Assembly (NCBI GenBank): GCA_963757135.1
Contig: CAVWQE010000009.1
Span: 186,001 to 250,000 of the forward strand
Length of the DNA stretch: 64,000 nucleotides
Source: Gp1-AA145 sp963757135
GTDB taxonomy: Bacteria; Acidobacteriota; Terriglobia; Terriglobales; Acidobacteriaceae
Reading direction: 5' to 3'
Part shown: positions 40,917-50,073 of the stretch, one piece after another
Layout of the letters: every line of letters starts with the position of its first letter
Position numbering within the stretch: the first letter of the stretch is position 1
Program-made: the position numbers and the translations under genes
Notes under the pieces: generated by a model
Database searches by the model: none
What the model saw: the letters and a program-made list of their open reading frames with translations, nothing else
What the model was told of the DNA's origin: nothing

Positions 40917-42011
40917 TCAGCGCTCGGCTGTCTTCGGCGAATCCACAAGCTTCTGCAGTTCTTGTAATCTGGCCGATGCAGTGCTTGCATCATTGGCTTT
41001 CGGCGAAAGCCGCAGATAGGTTTGCAGATGCTGAATGGCTGCCGGGTATGCTCCGCGGTTGGCCAGGATTATTGCGTAGAGATATTCCAGCTGCGGCACC
41101 TGATGTCTCGTATCAAGATTCAAGCCACGTGCCGCACTATTTTCAGCGCGGTGGGTGTCGCCCAAGTTGAAGTGGGCTGCCGAATTCAGAAACCAGGCAT
41201 CAGCGGAAGCATTCGGCGATAATTCCAAGAGTCGTTCTGTCGAAACCGCAAGCTCCTTCCATTGTTGTTGCTGCAAGGCCAGTCTTGCCGATTCAGAGTA
41301 AGCCGCCAGCAAGCGTGAATCTTGAGTAGCTGCCTGTTGAAAAGATTGCTGCGCTTCCCCGAAGTTATTTTGCTTCACCTGGGCCCGTCCCAACTCTAGC
41401 CAGGCCACTGCGTATTTTGGATAAACTTGAATCGCCTTTCGGAAATAGTCACAGGCCGCCGCCCATTTTCCTTTCTGTGCCTGCTGTCGTCCTTTGGCGA
41501 AAGCCGACTTCGCTTTATCGGGAGCCGCCAGCGTCGTTGCGCTTACAGTGTATCCCTCGGTGGCGGAGCGCGGTCGAAGAACCAGGGTGCCTACCTGGCT
41601 GATTCCCTCTTGCGTGTGGCCGAAGAGCCGCAGAGCTGGGGAAATGTACTCGGGGGAGTCCGCAGATATTTCACATCCATTCAGCGTTCCTGCCGTTTGG
41701 GCAATGGCAGGGCGGTTCCCCGATGCGTCAGCGTTGGCCCGTTGATTTTCCTGGCTTAGCATCATCGCGAAATCACCGCTTGAATTCGACGACACCCGTG
41801 CCCGCTCTTCGCTTCCGCACCGGAGAACCACGTTGACGCGACCGGGCGGAGTCGAGCCGCCTTCGACGACAACTTTGCCGGTTACCCATGCATTTTGCGA
41901 ACCGACTGCGCCGAAAGCATGGCCCGGCACCGAGGCGGGGCTGATTTCCGTTTGGGCGAGAGTTAGAGAAGAGAAGAGAACCACAGAGAAAAGTACATAC
42001 TCGAACTTCAT
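40917..42011 (-). CDS. Secreted TPR protein with N-terminal beta domain
   Basis: ATG 42011 gives a signal peptide (FEYVLFSVVLFSSLTLAQ). Residues about 40-165 form a carboxypeptidase-regulatory-like beta domain (VTGKVVVEGGSTPPGRVNVVLRC, ALRLFGHTQEGISQVGTLVL). Residues about 180-355 hold four to five TPRs (KGRQQAQKGKWAAACDYFRKAIQVYP, AWLELGRAQVKQNNFGEAQQSFQQA, YLYAIILANRGAYPAAIQHLQTYLRLSP). It is probably periplasmic or outer-membrane-associated; the function is unknown. It is divergent from the ABC transporter gene. Confidence 0.8.
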   Translation of the reverse strand: MKFEYVLFSVVLFSSLTLAQTEISPASVPGHAFGAVGSQNAWVTGKVVVEGGSTPPGRVNVVLRCGSEERARVSSNSSGDFAMMLSQENQRANADASGNRPAIAQTAGTLNGCEISADSPEYISPALRLFGHTQEGISQVGTLVLRPRSATEGYTVSATTLAAPDKAKSAFAKGRQQAQKGKWAAACDYFRKAIQVYPKYAVAWLELGRAQVKQNNFGEAQQSFQQAATQDSRLLAAYSESARLALQQQQWKELAVSTERLLELSPNASADAWFLNSAAHFNLGDTHRAENSAARGLNLDTRHQVPQLEYLYAIILANRGAYPAAIQHLQTYLRLSPKANDASTASARLQELQKLVDSPKTAER

Positions 42012-42173
42012 GGTTGTACCCTTGCGACTAGCGCTTGATATTGAGATGGCAAGCCGTTGCCGCGGGTGGATGCCTCGCATACGTTACTGGTTCCGGAACG
42101 ATCTCGTAGGAACCGGAGGGAAAAGTTGTACCCACACATGCGTTGATTTCGTTACTTGCGTGCTGCTGCCACC

Positions 42174-42201
42174 CTGACAAGAAGCAAGAATTGTTTATAC
42201 G
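42174..42201 (+). promoter_or_regulatory. Candidate sigma-70-type promoter for the ABC transporter gene
   Basis: CTGACA (42174-42179) and TATACG (42196-42201) are 16 bases apart. The divergent spacer 42012-42278 also holds an inverted repeat, GGTTCC...GGAACC, near 42090-42115. Confidence 0.4.
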
Positions 42202-42278
42202 TATGACAGGGTTGGCCTTAGAATGAGCTCACTTCTTTTGGCGTTGGGGGCAAGCTTCCTCGACAGTCGTGGTGTGAG

Positions 42279-44063
42279 TTGTCTCGTTCATTGGGGAAAA
42301 AATTCGTTCTCGCGCGCGTGCTCGTGGAATCCCGGAGTTGCTGGCCGCACCTCATAGGAATCGCCGGCCTTAGCGTAGTCTCTTTACCGCTGGCTCTGCT
42401 GTATCCTTTGCCGCTGAAAATCGTGGTTGATTGTGTACTCGGCAATCAGGCGCTCCCCCGATGGCTGGTTCGTGTTGATCCGCTACTCGCATCGCGTGGC
42501 GCTTCTGTGGATGCGGCAATCACAGTTCTGCTCGGAATCGCACTGCTCGCTAGCATCCAGGGACTGGCTTCGTGGTGGCTTCAGACCTATACGGGCGAAA
42601 AACTGGTGTGGGATTTCCGCGCTCGCTTGCTGAATCATGTGCAACGGCTGCCACTCACTTTTCATGACCGCTACGGCGCCACTGATTCCGTCTATCGAAT
42701 ACAGCACGACGCGCCGGCAATTCAGTACGTAACCATTCAGGGTCTAATTCCTCTCATGACCGCCGTGGTCACGCTGATTGCGATGATTGTGGTCACGGCG
42801 CGAATGGATGTGGCGCTCTCGATCATTGCGCTTTTGATCACGCCAGCACTCTTCGTCCTTTCTCTGGGCTGCAGCCGGATTGTGCGGCTGCGGTCGCAGA
42901 CTATAAAGGACCTGGACAGTTCGGCGATGTCAGTGATCCAGGAGGTAATCGGCTCGATTCGAGTGATCAAGGCCTTCGGCCAGGAGAATCGCGAGCACGA
43001 CCGCTTCGTCCGCCGCTCCGCGCAGCGTATGTCGCAGCAGGTGAAACTCTCGCTGCAACAGGCTGTTTTTAATGTGCTCACCGGGCTGACGATCGCACTC
43101 GGGACGGCTGGCGCCCTTTACGTTGGCGTCGGACACGTGCGTGCGGGAACTCTAACCATCGGGACCTTATTGATGATCATGGCGTACATAGCCCAGATCT
43201 ATCAGCCATTGCAAACTCTGACCGGAAAAGCTACCGAGCTGCAGACGTGGCTCACGAGCCTGGAACGCGCGTTTCTGCTGCTCGATCAGGAACCGGAGAT
43301 CGCGGAAGCTTCCGGCGCGATCAAAATTAAGACGGTTCGCGGTGACTTCGAATTCAAGAACGTCAGCTTCACCTATGACGAATCGGGGCGCGGCTTGGCA
43401 GACATCTCTTTCCGGATTCCCGCAGGCGCCCGTGTCGGAATTGTGGGCGCAACCGGCGCGGGAAAAACCACGCTACTGAATCTGCTCATGCGCTTCTACG
43501 ACCCGACTGCCGGAGAAGTTCTACTCGACGGAAGAAACATTCGCGACTACCGCATTGCTGATCTGCGAAAACAATTTGCAGTGGTGCTGCAGGAACCGGT
43601 ATTGTTCGCCGCCAGCATCGCCGAAAACATCGCTTATGGCAAGCCGGACGCCAGTGACGCAGAAATCATCAGCGCCGCCATCGCCGCCGCGTCGCACGAT
43701 TTCATTTCAAACCTGCCCGACGGTTACGAGACACAGACAGGAGAACGTGGATCGCGACTCTCGGGCGGCGAACGCCAGCGTATTTCACTCGCACGGGCTT
43801 TCTTGCGCGACAGTCCGATCTTGATCCTCGATGAGCCTACGAGTTCAGTGGACGTCCATACCGAAGCCGCAATCATCGAAGCCACAGAATGCCTGATGTC
43901 GGGCCGGACGACGTTCATGATTGCCCACCGGCTGGGCACCCTGAAAAGCTGCGACGTGCTGCTAGTGCTTGATCAGGGCCGCTTGCTGGAGGTTAAGGAA
44001 ATCTCGCCGGAAGACCAGACGCAAGAACATCCCACTCAGGCAATTTCGGCGCACGCCGGCTGA
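42279..44063 (+). CDS. ABC exporter, fused membrane and ATPase domains
   Basis: The 594-residue half-transporter has about six membrane helices (residues 25-320) and an ATPase domain. The ATPase has Walker A VGATGAGKTT near 388-397, signature LSGGERQ near 494, Walker B ILILDEPTSSVD near 512 and the H-loop IAHRLG. The type matches MsbA/multidrug or lipid exporters that work as homodimers. The start is uncertain: TTG 42279 has GTGTGAG upstream and TTG 42291 is possible. The frame is open back to 42222 without ATG. A 44-codon ATG frame (42223-42357) overlaps the start in another register and might be a leader peptide. Confidence 0.92.
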   Translation: MSRSLGKKFVLARVLVESRSCWPHLIGIAGLSVVSLPLALLYPLPLKIVVDCVLGNQALPRWLVRVDPLLASRGASVDAAITVLLGIALLASIQGLASWWLQTYTGEKLVWDFRARLLNHVQRLPLTFHDRYGATDSVYRIQHDAPAIQYVTIQGLIPLMTAVVTLIAMIVVTARMDVALSIIALLITPALFVLSLGCSRIVRLRSQTIKDLDSSAMSVIQEVIGSIRVIKAFGQENREHDRFVRRSAQRMSQQVKLSLQQAVFNVLTGLTIALGTAGALYVGVGHVRAGTLTIGTLLMIMAYIAQIYQPLQTLTGKATELQTWLTSLERAFLLLDQEPEIAEASGAIKIKTVRGDFEFKNVSFTYDESGRGLADISFRIPAGARVGIVGATGAGKTTLLNLLMRFYDPTAGEVLLDGRNIRDYRIADLRKQFAVVLQEPVLFAASIAENIAYGKPDASDAEIISAAIAAASHDFISNLPDGYETQTGERGSRLSGGERQRISLARAFLRDSPILILDEPTSSVDVHTEAAIIEATECLMSGRTTFMIAHRLGTLKSCDVLLVLDQGRLLEVKEISPEDQTQEHPTQAISAHAG

Positions 44064-44102
44064 AGCAGAATCTCACCTTCGGCCTCCAGCTTTGATCCGT
44101 CT

Positions 44103-44160
44103 GCAACTTTAGTTGTAAGTCACGAAAAACATTGGATTTATGTCGGAACTCCGCTATACT
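44103..44160 (+). promoter_or_regulatory. Operator-like palindrome and promoter of the SurA-DsbA gene
   Basis: GCAACTTTAGTTGTAAG (44103-44119) is a near-palindrome (CAACT/AGTTG). Downstream are TTGGAT (44132-44137) and TATACT (44155-44160) with 17-base spacing, placing the transcript start about 27 bases before the ATG at 44194. The palindrome resembles one at 49951-49967 and has the TACAACT/AGTTGTA form of BlaI/MecI-type operators. Confidence 0.5.
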
Positions 44161-44193
44161 TCGGATCACGATTTCCAGTCGTTGGGAGTTTCT

Positions 44194-45258
44194 ATGCGCC
44201 GCTTCAGTTTTGCCCTCCTCCTGTGCGTCTCCAGCCTCTTTGCCGGCATTTCCCGCGCTCAGGCCGCTGACGCAGTCAAACCTAAACAACCAGTTGCCAC
44301 GGTGGATGGCCAGCCTATCTATGAAGAAGAGTTGGCCTCATCGGTCGAAGGACAACTGCAACCGCTCCGCACCCAGGAGTACGAAATTAAACGCAAGGCC
44401 CTGGACAGTCTGATTGAGCAGAAAGTGCTCGACTCTGCTGCCAAGAAAAAGGGACTCACCACAGACAAACTACTTGAGCAGGAAGTGAACTCCAAAGTTC
44501 CGGAGCCCAGCGATGCCCAGCTCGAGGGATATTATGTGGGGCTGAAGGTGACTCGCCCGTTCGCCGAGGTCAAAACTCAGCTACGAGATAGCTACAAGCA
44601 GGCGAAGACGCGGCAGGCGCGCGAGGATTATCTAAAGACACTTCGGACCGACTCCAACGTCGTAGTGTTGCTGTCGGCTCCGAGAGTAGTAGTAGCCTAT
44701 GATCCTGCCCGCGTGCGTGGAAATCCGCAAGCGCCGGTCATGATCGTTGAGTTTTCAGATTATCAATGTCCCTACTGCCATTCGGTGGAACCCACGGTCA
44801 AGGAAGTACTGGCGAAGTACGGAGATAAGGTCAGCTTCTCGTATCGTGACTACCCGCTGACCGCGATTCATTCTCAGGCCATGATTGCGGCAGAGGCATC
44901 TCGCTGTGCCTTGGAGCAGGGGAAATTCTGGGAGTATCACGACCAACTATTCGCGTCATCAAAGCTGGAGAAAGACGATTTACTCGGATACGCTCGCGAC
45001 TTGAAACTTGATAACAAGCAATTCGAGTCCTGCCTGACAAGCGAGAAGTACAAGGCAGACATTGAGAAGGATACTCAGGACGGCAGGAAGGCCGGTGTCA
45101 GCGGAACGCCTGGCTTCTTTATTAATGGCGTCGAGATTTCTGGCGCTAAGCCTAAAGAAGAGTTCACCAAAGTTATTGATGACGAGCTAGGAAGAAAGTC
45201 GAACGCTGCCAATAGTCATCCGACGGCAAGTATCCAAATTACGCGCGTCGACCGCTAG
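44194..45258 (+). CDS. SurA_N-like + DsbA-like (thioredoxin_4) fusion protein
   Basis: ATG 44194 has GGGAG six bases upstream and gives a signal peptide (RRFSFALLLCVSSLFAG). Residues about 30-150 resemble the N-terminal helical domain of SurA-type chaperones (ATVDGQPIYEEELA, RRKALDSLIEQKVLDSAAKK-like). Residues about 165-335 form a DsbA fold with the active site DYQCPYCHSVEP and cis-Pro VSGTPGFFINGVEI. It is periplasmic. The combination would hold and oxidise unfolded exported proteins. A second DsbA-like gene is at 25091. Confidence 0.9.
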   Translation: MRRFSFALLLCVSSLFAGISRAQAADAVKPKQPVATVDGQPIYEEELASSVEGQLQPLRTQEYEIKRKALDSLIEQKVLDSAAKKKGLTTDKLLEQEVNSKVPEPSDAQLEGYYVGLKVTRPFAEVKTQLRDSYKQAKTRQAREDYLKTLRTDSNVVVLLSAPRVVVAYDPARVRGNPQAPVMIVEFSDYQCPYCHSVEPTVKEVLAKYGDKVSFSYRDYPLTAIHSQAMIAAEASRCALEQGKFWEYHDQLFASSKLEKDDLLGYARDLKLDNKQFESCLTSEKYKADIEKDTQDGRKAGVSGTPGFFINGVEISGAKPKEEFTKVIDDELGRKSNAANSHPTASIQITRVDR

Positions 45259-45281
45259 AAAGTTGTAGTTCGATTCTCACC

Positions 45282-45308
45282 AGGCACGCCTGCCCAGGCG
45301 TGCCTTTT
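45282..45308 (+). terminator. Rho-independent terminator
   Basis: AGGCACGCCT-GCCC-AGGCGTGCCT is a perfect 10-bp stem followed by TTTTCTCCTTT, 24 bases after the SurA-DsbA stop codon. Confidence 0.92.
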
Positions 45309-45456
45309 CTCCTTTCATCCGAGTATTTTGGCCGTTCGCTGTCAGACGGACACGATGGTCGCTGTACCTCTGAGATGTCCCTTCGTGATTGGACCGAAGT
45401 GATCTCGTGTTCTCGGCTCTTGGCCGTGATCATGGAGAAAACACTAAGGTGGTCCC

Positions 45457-47547
45457 ATGAAAGAAACGATCTGCCCCCGGATCCATGGCCGCGTATTCCT
45501 TCTGAGCATTCTGCTGGTGCTGTGCAGCAAATTCGTTCTCGCGCATAGCCCCCAAGCCAGCGATCTCGCTGACGATCCCGCTGTGGCGGCACAACTGCAA
45601 TCAGGAAAGGGCAAACCGGCCCAGCTCGATGGCCAGTTGGAGATCGTCCACCAGGACTTCCCAGATGGACACGGCAAATTTGTGTTCACCCTGAAGCAAG
45701 CCGACGGCACTCGCGTTCCAATGCAGTTCGCCAAGCACCCACCAACGCATCTCCTGACCGGAGACCACATTCGTGCAAATGGACAGATGTTGAACGGCAG
45801 TTTACTGCTCTATTCGGGAAGTACCAATCTGACGAAAACCGCGGGGGCGTCCAAACCATCGCCATCGCCGACGCCGACGCCGTCAATTCCCGTGCCGAAT
45901 ACCTTTGGGACACAATCGGTATTGGTCATTCTCGTCAATTTTCAGGATAATCCCACGCAACCATATCCAGCCACGGTTGCGCAGAACGCGTTCTTTGTCA
46001 CAGCCAATAATTTCATGTTCGAAAACTCCTATCAGCAGACCTCCCTGACTGGTGATGTAGTTGGCTGGTATACGATCCCGGATAGTGTTACAACCTGTAA
46101 CACCTCTCAAATTGCCACTGACGCGCAAAGTGCAGCCACAGCAGCCGGGGTGAATTTATCGAATTACACTCGCTATGTATATGCCTTTCCTTCCAATAGC
46201 GCTTGTGGTTTTGCAGGCGCGTCGTATGTAGGCGGGAGTCCTTCGCAGAGCTGGATCAATGGCACCCTGGATATGCATGTTGTGAACCACGAACTCGGCC
46301 ACGCCTTCGGCCTTTGGCATTCTCATTCACTTGATTGCGGCACGACTGCCACGATTTGTTCCAGCGGTACTGTTGTTGATTACGGTGACCAGTTGGATAC
46401 GATGGGCACTCCGCAAACGGCATCCCCCGACTACAACGCTTTCCAGAAGGAGCGCCTGGGGTGGCTGAACTACGCCGCATCACCATCTATCCAGACCGTA
46501 ACCAACAGCGGTAACTATACGATTTATCCATACGAACTGGCTGGCCCTGGGCCAAACGCTCTTAAAGTCTTGCAGTCCACCAACTCCACGACTGGTGCCA
46601 AGACGTGGTACTACCTCGAAGCTCGTCAACCCATTGGCTTTGATGCTTTTCTAGCTAACAGTATTTACTACACGCAAAATGAAGCGAACGGCGTGTTGTT
46701 TCATCTCGGCACCGACGGCGATGGCAATAGTAGCGAACTGATCGATATGACTCCGGCAACTCCAATTTCTGGCGCCTGGTTTGATTCGTCATTGGTGGTC
46801 GGACAAAGTTTCTCGGATTCGAATGCCGGCGTGACCTTCACGCCGACGGCGGTCAGCAGCAGCGGTGCGACTGTCCAAGTGACAATCAATGGAACGTCGG
46901 CTTGCACGGCCGCCAACCCTACCGTCAGCATTTCGCCGTCGCAGAGTCAGTCTGTAACGTCCGGTACGGCTATCAATTTCACCGTTACCGTCGCCGATAA
47001 CGACAGTTCTTCATGCTCGCCTGCGACTTTCAACCTAGGTAGTGCAGTGCCGTCCGGATGGGCTGCACTGTGGAGCGCGGGAGGGATATCGCTGTCGCCT
47101 GGTAAGAGCGGCTCCGCGACTTTGAGTGTGACTTCGCCAGCCGGAACTGCCGACGGCTCTTATAACCTAGGTGTTAGCGCGATCAATGCTTCAGCAGGCT
47201 CATATAGCGGATCCGCCACCGCGGCCTACATGATCAACACCTCGCCGCTGAGCGTCAGCCTGACTACGAACCAGTCGAGCTACCTGGCGGGCCAGACGGT
47301 CGGTGTGATAGTGACAATGCTATACGGCACCACAGCGGACGCCGGCGCGAGCGTTGCAGTGACGGTCACGTCCCCGAACGGAAGAAAAACCACTCTCAAC
47401 AGCACCACGGCGGGGAATGGTGTTGCCCTGCTCAATTACAAGTTATCAAGACGAGCGACCCCGGGGACCTATCAAGCGCAGTACGGTACCACGGTAACGG
47501 GCGCCGCTTCCACAATGGGCGCGAGCACGAGCTTCACAGTCCAGTAA
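45457..47547 (+). CDS. Secreted metzincin metalloprotease with C-terminal beta domains
   Basis: The 696-residue precursor has a signal peptide (GRVFLLSILLVLCSKFVLAH) and a propeptide-like domain. A Pro/Ser/Thr linker (SPSPTPTPSIPVP) follows, then a catalytic domain with HELGHAFGLWH (zinc ligands about 278, 282, 288). A Met-turn candidate LDTMGT lies about 30 residues later. Asn/Thr-rich beta-sandwich regions follow, including a NEW3/CARDB-like stretch (AAYMINTSPLSVSLTTNQSSYLAG in pieces). AAGGTGG precedes the ATG. The product is an extracellular protease, M6/M12-like in layout; the precise family is uncertain. Many Cys pairs (CNTSQ, SACGF, DCGTTATIC) suggest disulfides, in line with the disulfide factor next door. 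Confidence 0.85.
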   Translation: MKETICPRIHGRVFLLSILLVLCSKFVLAHSPQASDLADDPAVAAQLQSGKGKPAQLDGQLEIVHQDFPDGHGKFVFTLKQADGTRVPMQFAKHPPTHLLTGDHIRANGQMLNGSLLLYSGSTNLTKTAGASKPSPSPTPTPSIPVPNTFGTQSVLVILVNFQDNPTQPYPATVAQNAFFVTANNFMFENSYQQTSLTGDVVGWYTIPDSVTTCNTSQIATDAQSAATAAGVNLSNYTRYVYAFPSNSACGFAGASYVGGSPSQSWINGTLDMHVVNHELGHAFGLWHSHSLDCGTTATICSSGTVVDYGDQLDTMGTPQTASPDYNAFQKERLGWLNYAASPSIQTVTNSGNYTIYPYELAGPGPNALKVLQSTNSTTGAKTWYYLEARQPIGFDAFLANSIYYTQNEANGVLFHLGTDGDGNSSELIDMTPATPISGAWFDSSLVVGQSFSDSNAGVTFTPTAVSSSGATVQVTINGTSACTAANPTVSISPSQSQSVTSGTAINFTVTVADNDSSSCSPATFNLGSAVPSGWAALWSAGGISLSPGKSGSATLSVTSPAGTADGSYNLGVSAINASAGSYSGSATAAYMINTSPLSVSLTTNQSSYLAGQTVGVIVTMLYGTTADAGASVAVTVTSPNGRKTTLNSTTAGNGVALLNYKLSRRATPGTYQAQYGTTVTGAASTMGASTSFTVQ

Positions 47548-47561
47548 ACCCGTAAGCACCT

Positions 47562-47631
47562 GGAAGCGCCGCGAACGCGGCGCCTTCTGTGCTTCTCAGA
47601 AAGACGTGGAGGAGCGGCCATTTATGGCCGC
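47562..47631 (+). terminator. Hairpins after the metalloprotease gene
   Basis: GCGCCGC-GAAC-GCGGCGC (47565-47582) lies 15 bases past the stop, followed by a pyrimidine-rich stretch. A second perfect hairpin, GCGGCCA-TTTA-TGGCCGC, is at 47614-47631. The rest of 47632-47790 has no gene I can support. Confidence 0.55.
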
Positions 47632-47792
47632 GTTGAGTCAGGTCTTAGATTCCCGCGCTTTAGCCAGTAAGACTAGGCCCTCAAAGGCGCGATTCATTTC
47701 GTATCGTATACACGCGGCTCTAAAAAGCTGCTCATCCACCGCTCCACGCAATCCGGGACGTCCTGCGGAGCCCCGCGCGAAACCATTCGAGC

Positions 47793-47825
47793 AAAGAAAA
47801 CGGGCCGGTCAAGTTCGGCCGGCCC
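47793..47825 (-). terminator. Rho-independent terminator for the large secreted protein gene
   Basis: On the minus strand, GGGCCGG-CCGAACTTGA-CCGGCCC is followed by GTTTTCTTTG. It lies about 76 bases beyond the stop codon at 47901. Confidence 0.8.
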
Positions 47826-47900
47826 TTCAGATCAAGCAATCGTGTTAATGGACCTTGGGGGCCGCCCGCTACGCGAGCGACTCCCGCTCAACATAGCAGG

Positions 47901-49553
47901 CTACTGCGGCGTACCTACGATGCACTCTTTCAGGTCGAGCGCCCCAGGAGTCAGGCTCACCACATCGCCTGCGCCTTCATCACCCGTCAGACCCGCGGAC
48001 ACCGTGTTGCTGTGCGTGAAGCACCCATTACCATCGAGCCCGCCGCAGATCTGCGCGTCGAACTGGCAGCTGTATACGCCGCCGTTGACGCCAAGCGTCA
48101 CAGGCAGCACGCCCGCTCCGTTTCCAGTTCCCGCCAGTGTTCCTAGGCCATTCGCAACTCCGCAAGTTGTGCCAAGAACAGTGTCGTGAACCGTGGTGAT
48201 GGATCCGAATGAACCGTCATTTAACGAGTTCAGGGACAGAGTTTCGTCTGTGCCTGATGCGCTAGTGTTTGTCACCGCCACGTTGTATCTTACAGTTGCG
48301 CAGGCAGCGGTGTTGCCACCGAAGCCCTTGGTTATCGTTCCCGAGGTAAGCGCTTCGTTCGAAACAACCGTGACGCTGTTACTGGTGCTCGGGCCGAACG
48401 TGCCAGCCGAAACTCCGTGACCAGATACGCTCGCGATGTTGTTCACTGTAATATTCTCGGCTTGCGTAACTGTGAAAGTACACTGTCCGCTCGCGGAGAT
48501 ATTACCTAGCGTCGTCGCATTACAAGTCGTGCTGGTTATGGAGACGCCCGTTTGACTTCCAGCTGCACAAACGGCGAGCGCAGCCGGCGCACTGGCTGAC
48601 CGATAGACGGTGCCGTAAGCGGTGTCGCAGACCTGGTCAATCACAATGTTGCCAAAATTCGACGTGTTGACCACGTTGACGGTATAGACCACCTGACCGC
48701 CTTCGGGATGGATGGTGCAAGAATTCGGCGTCGGCGGGCTCGTAGTGAAATCAGGCGCCGTTGTATTGTCGCTGGTGTTGCACGTCTTTCCGACCGTAAC
48801 CTGCGGCGACTGGACAGTGATGCCCAGAGGGATGACTCCGCAGTTGCACTTCGACTTAGTGCCCGGTACCGCCGTCGGCGTTCCGCCGGGACCATTGAAC
48901 GGATACAAACCATCATTCGACACGCACTGAATCGTTCCGCCGGGTATTTGCCAACTTGTGCAGTTTGGCAACACTAGCTGGGTTGAGCCGGCCGGTGCCG
49001 TACACGCGAAATTGTCGATTTCAAGAGTGACAATTTCGATTCCAGTACCGTTGCCATCATTACTACTGGTATCGCCGCAGTTGTCAGGCGCGGGATCGGT
49101 CTCGTGATAGTTATTCGAACCGCACAAAACACCAGCATCCGCATTGGGGCATTGATGTGGCCGGGTGATGATGTTATCTACGCAACTACCAGTCAATGCC
49201 TGTGTGGTGCTGTTCGTGGCAATGTAGAGTCCGATGTTTTCGCGCGCTTGGCTTGAGGTGGTCTTGATTGTGAAGTCGGCGATAAAGCTGAATGGCGAAC
49301 CGCCTGAGCAAGTATTTAGGGGATTGCCATGAAGGTCCCTGATGTTCGTAACCTGCGCGATGCTCACGTCATTAGCGGTGCAATTGAGCTTGGTGCTCCC
49401 GCTCGTGCCGGTTGCAGAGACGCCTTGCGAAAGGTTGTATTCATTCTGTATACAAGTGTTGCCTTGTGCGAATGCTGGCACGGCCAGAATGGACATCACT
49501 AACAGCGAGAGAACTACTAAAATCTTCTTATAACAATCTTTTCGACAACTCAT
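47901..49553 (-). CDS. Large secreted Thr/Asn/Cys-rich protein with a DUF11-like repeat region
   Basis: The second ATG (49553) is chosen because AGGAGG lies seven bases before it; the first (49559) is only one base away. A signal peptide follows (LVVLSLLVMSILAVPAFAQ). The mature part of about 520 residues is rich in Thr, Asn, Gly and Cys. It contains surface-protein beta units resembling DUF11 (VTVGKTCNTSDNTTAPDF, GGQVVYTVNVVNTSNFGNIVIDQVC, ITVNNIASVSGHG). Cysteines are numerous and paired, so disulfides are likely. No enzyme motif is seen, and there is no anchor or sorting motif. Confidence 0.75.
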   Translation of the reverse strand: MSCRKDCYKKILVVLSLLVMSILAVPAFAQGNTCIQNEYNLSQGVSATGTSGSTKLNCTANDVSIAQVTNIRDLHGNPLNTCSGGSPFSFIADFTIKTTSSQARENIGLYIATNSTTQALTGSCVDNIITRPHQCPNADAGVLCGSNNYHETDPAPDNCGDTSSNDGNGTGIEIVTLEIDNFACTAPAGSTQLVLPNCTSWQIPGGTIQCVSNDGLYPFNGPGGTPTAVPGTKSKCNCGVIPLGITVQSPQVTVGKTCNTSDNTTAPDFTTSPPTPNSCTIHPEGGQVVYTVNVVNTSNFGNIVIDQVCDTAYGTVYRSASAPAALAVCAAGSQTGVSITSTTCNATTLGNISASGQCTFTVTQAENITVNNIASVSGHGVSAGTFGPSTSNSVTVVSNEALTSGTITKGFGGNTAACATVRYNVAVTNTSASGTDETLSLNSLNDGSFGSITTVHDTVLGTTCGVANGLGTLAGTGNGAGVLPVTLGVNGGVYSCQFDAQICGGLDGNGCFTHSNTVSAGLTGDEGAGDVVSLTPGALDLKECIVGTPQ

Positions 49554-49932
49554 ACTCATTCCTCCTCAGAAATGGGCTGCGGGTAACGCTGCTTGCGACT
49601 ACGTGTCTCCCCCTTGAAGTCGGTTTGTCAGACGAAACCTCGCATCGGACATCTTTCGAACCGCGAAACTGCCGAACGCCGGAGAAAAAAGTCCGGAATC
49701 CTGGTTCAATTCCCGTTGTAGATGGGAGAATGCCCGCTCTACTCCGGGGTGCCGGGCCCAGCTGAGGGAGACGAAGTGCCGCACAGCGGGGGAGGGCTCA
49801 AACGCATGGTGGCGAACTTCGTTCAGCCGTTTCGCTGACCGGAATTAGCCTCTTTTTTCGTGGATGGCTGGTCGAGCTTGCCAAGAACGCGAGACTGAAA
49901 GGTACGTCCAGTAATATGTCCAGTCAATTCCG

Positions 49933-50028
49933 CTAAAGTTGCAATTTAGTTACAACTTTAGGTGTAGCATGCTGCAGTTCGACTGCGACTTTGTATAGGT
50001 CTACCGCTTGCGGTTAAACGTCTTGACA
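49933..50028 (+). promoter_or_regulatory. Inverted repeat (possible operator) and -35-like element before the prolyl oligopeptidase gene
   Basis: CTAAAGTTG (49933-49941) and CAACTTTAG (49953-49961) are a perfect 9-bp inverted repeat, and TACAACTTTAGGTGTAG (49951-49967) overlaps it. TTGACA lies at 50023-50028, but no good -10 is found at 17 bases. The spacer 49554-50073 (520 bases) otherwise shows only the ribosome-binding site of the divergent gene and no further gene. Confidence 0.45.
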
Positions 50029-50073
50029 AAGCAATTCGCGGTTGAAGATTAAAATCTCGTTCGAGAACTTACT

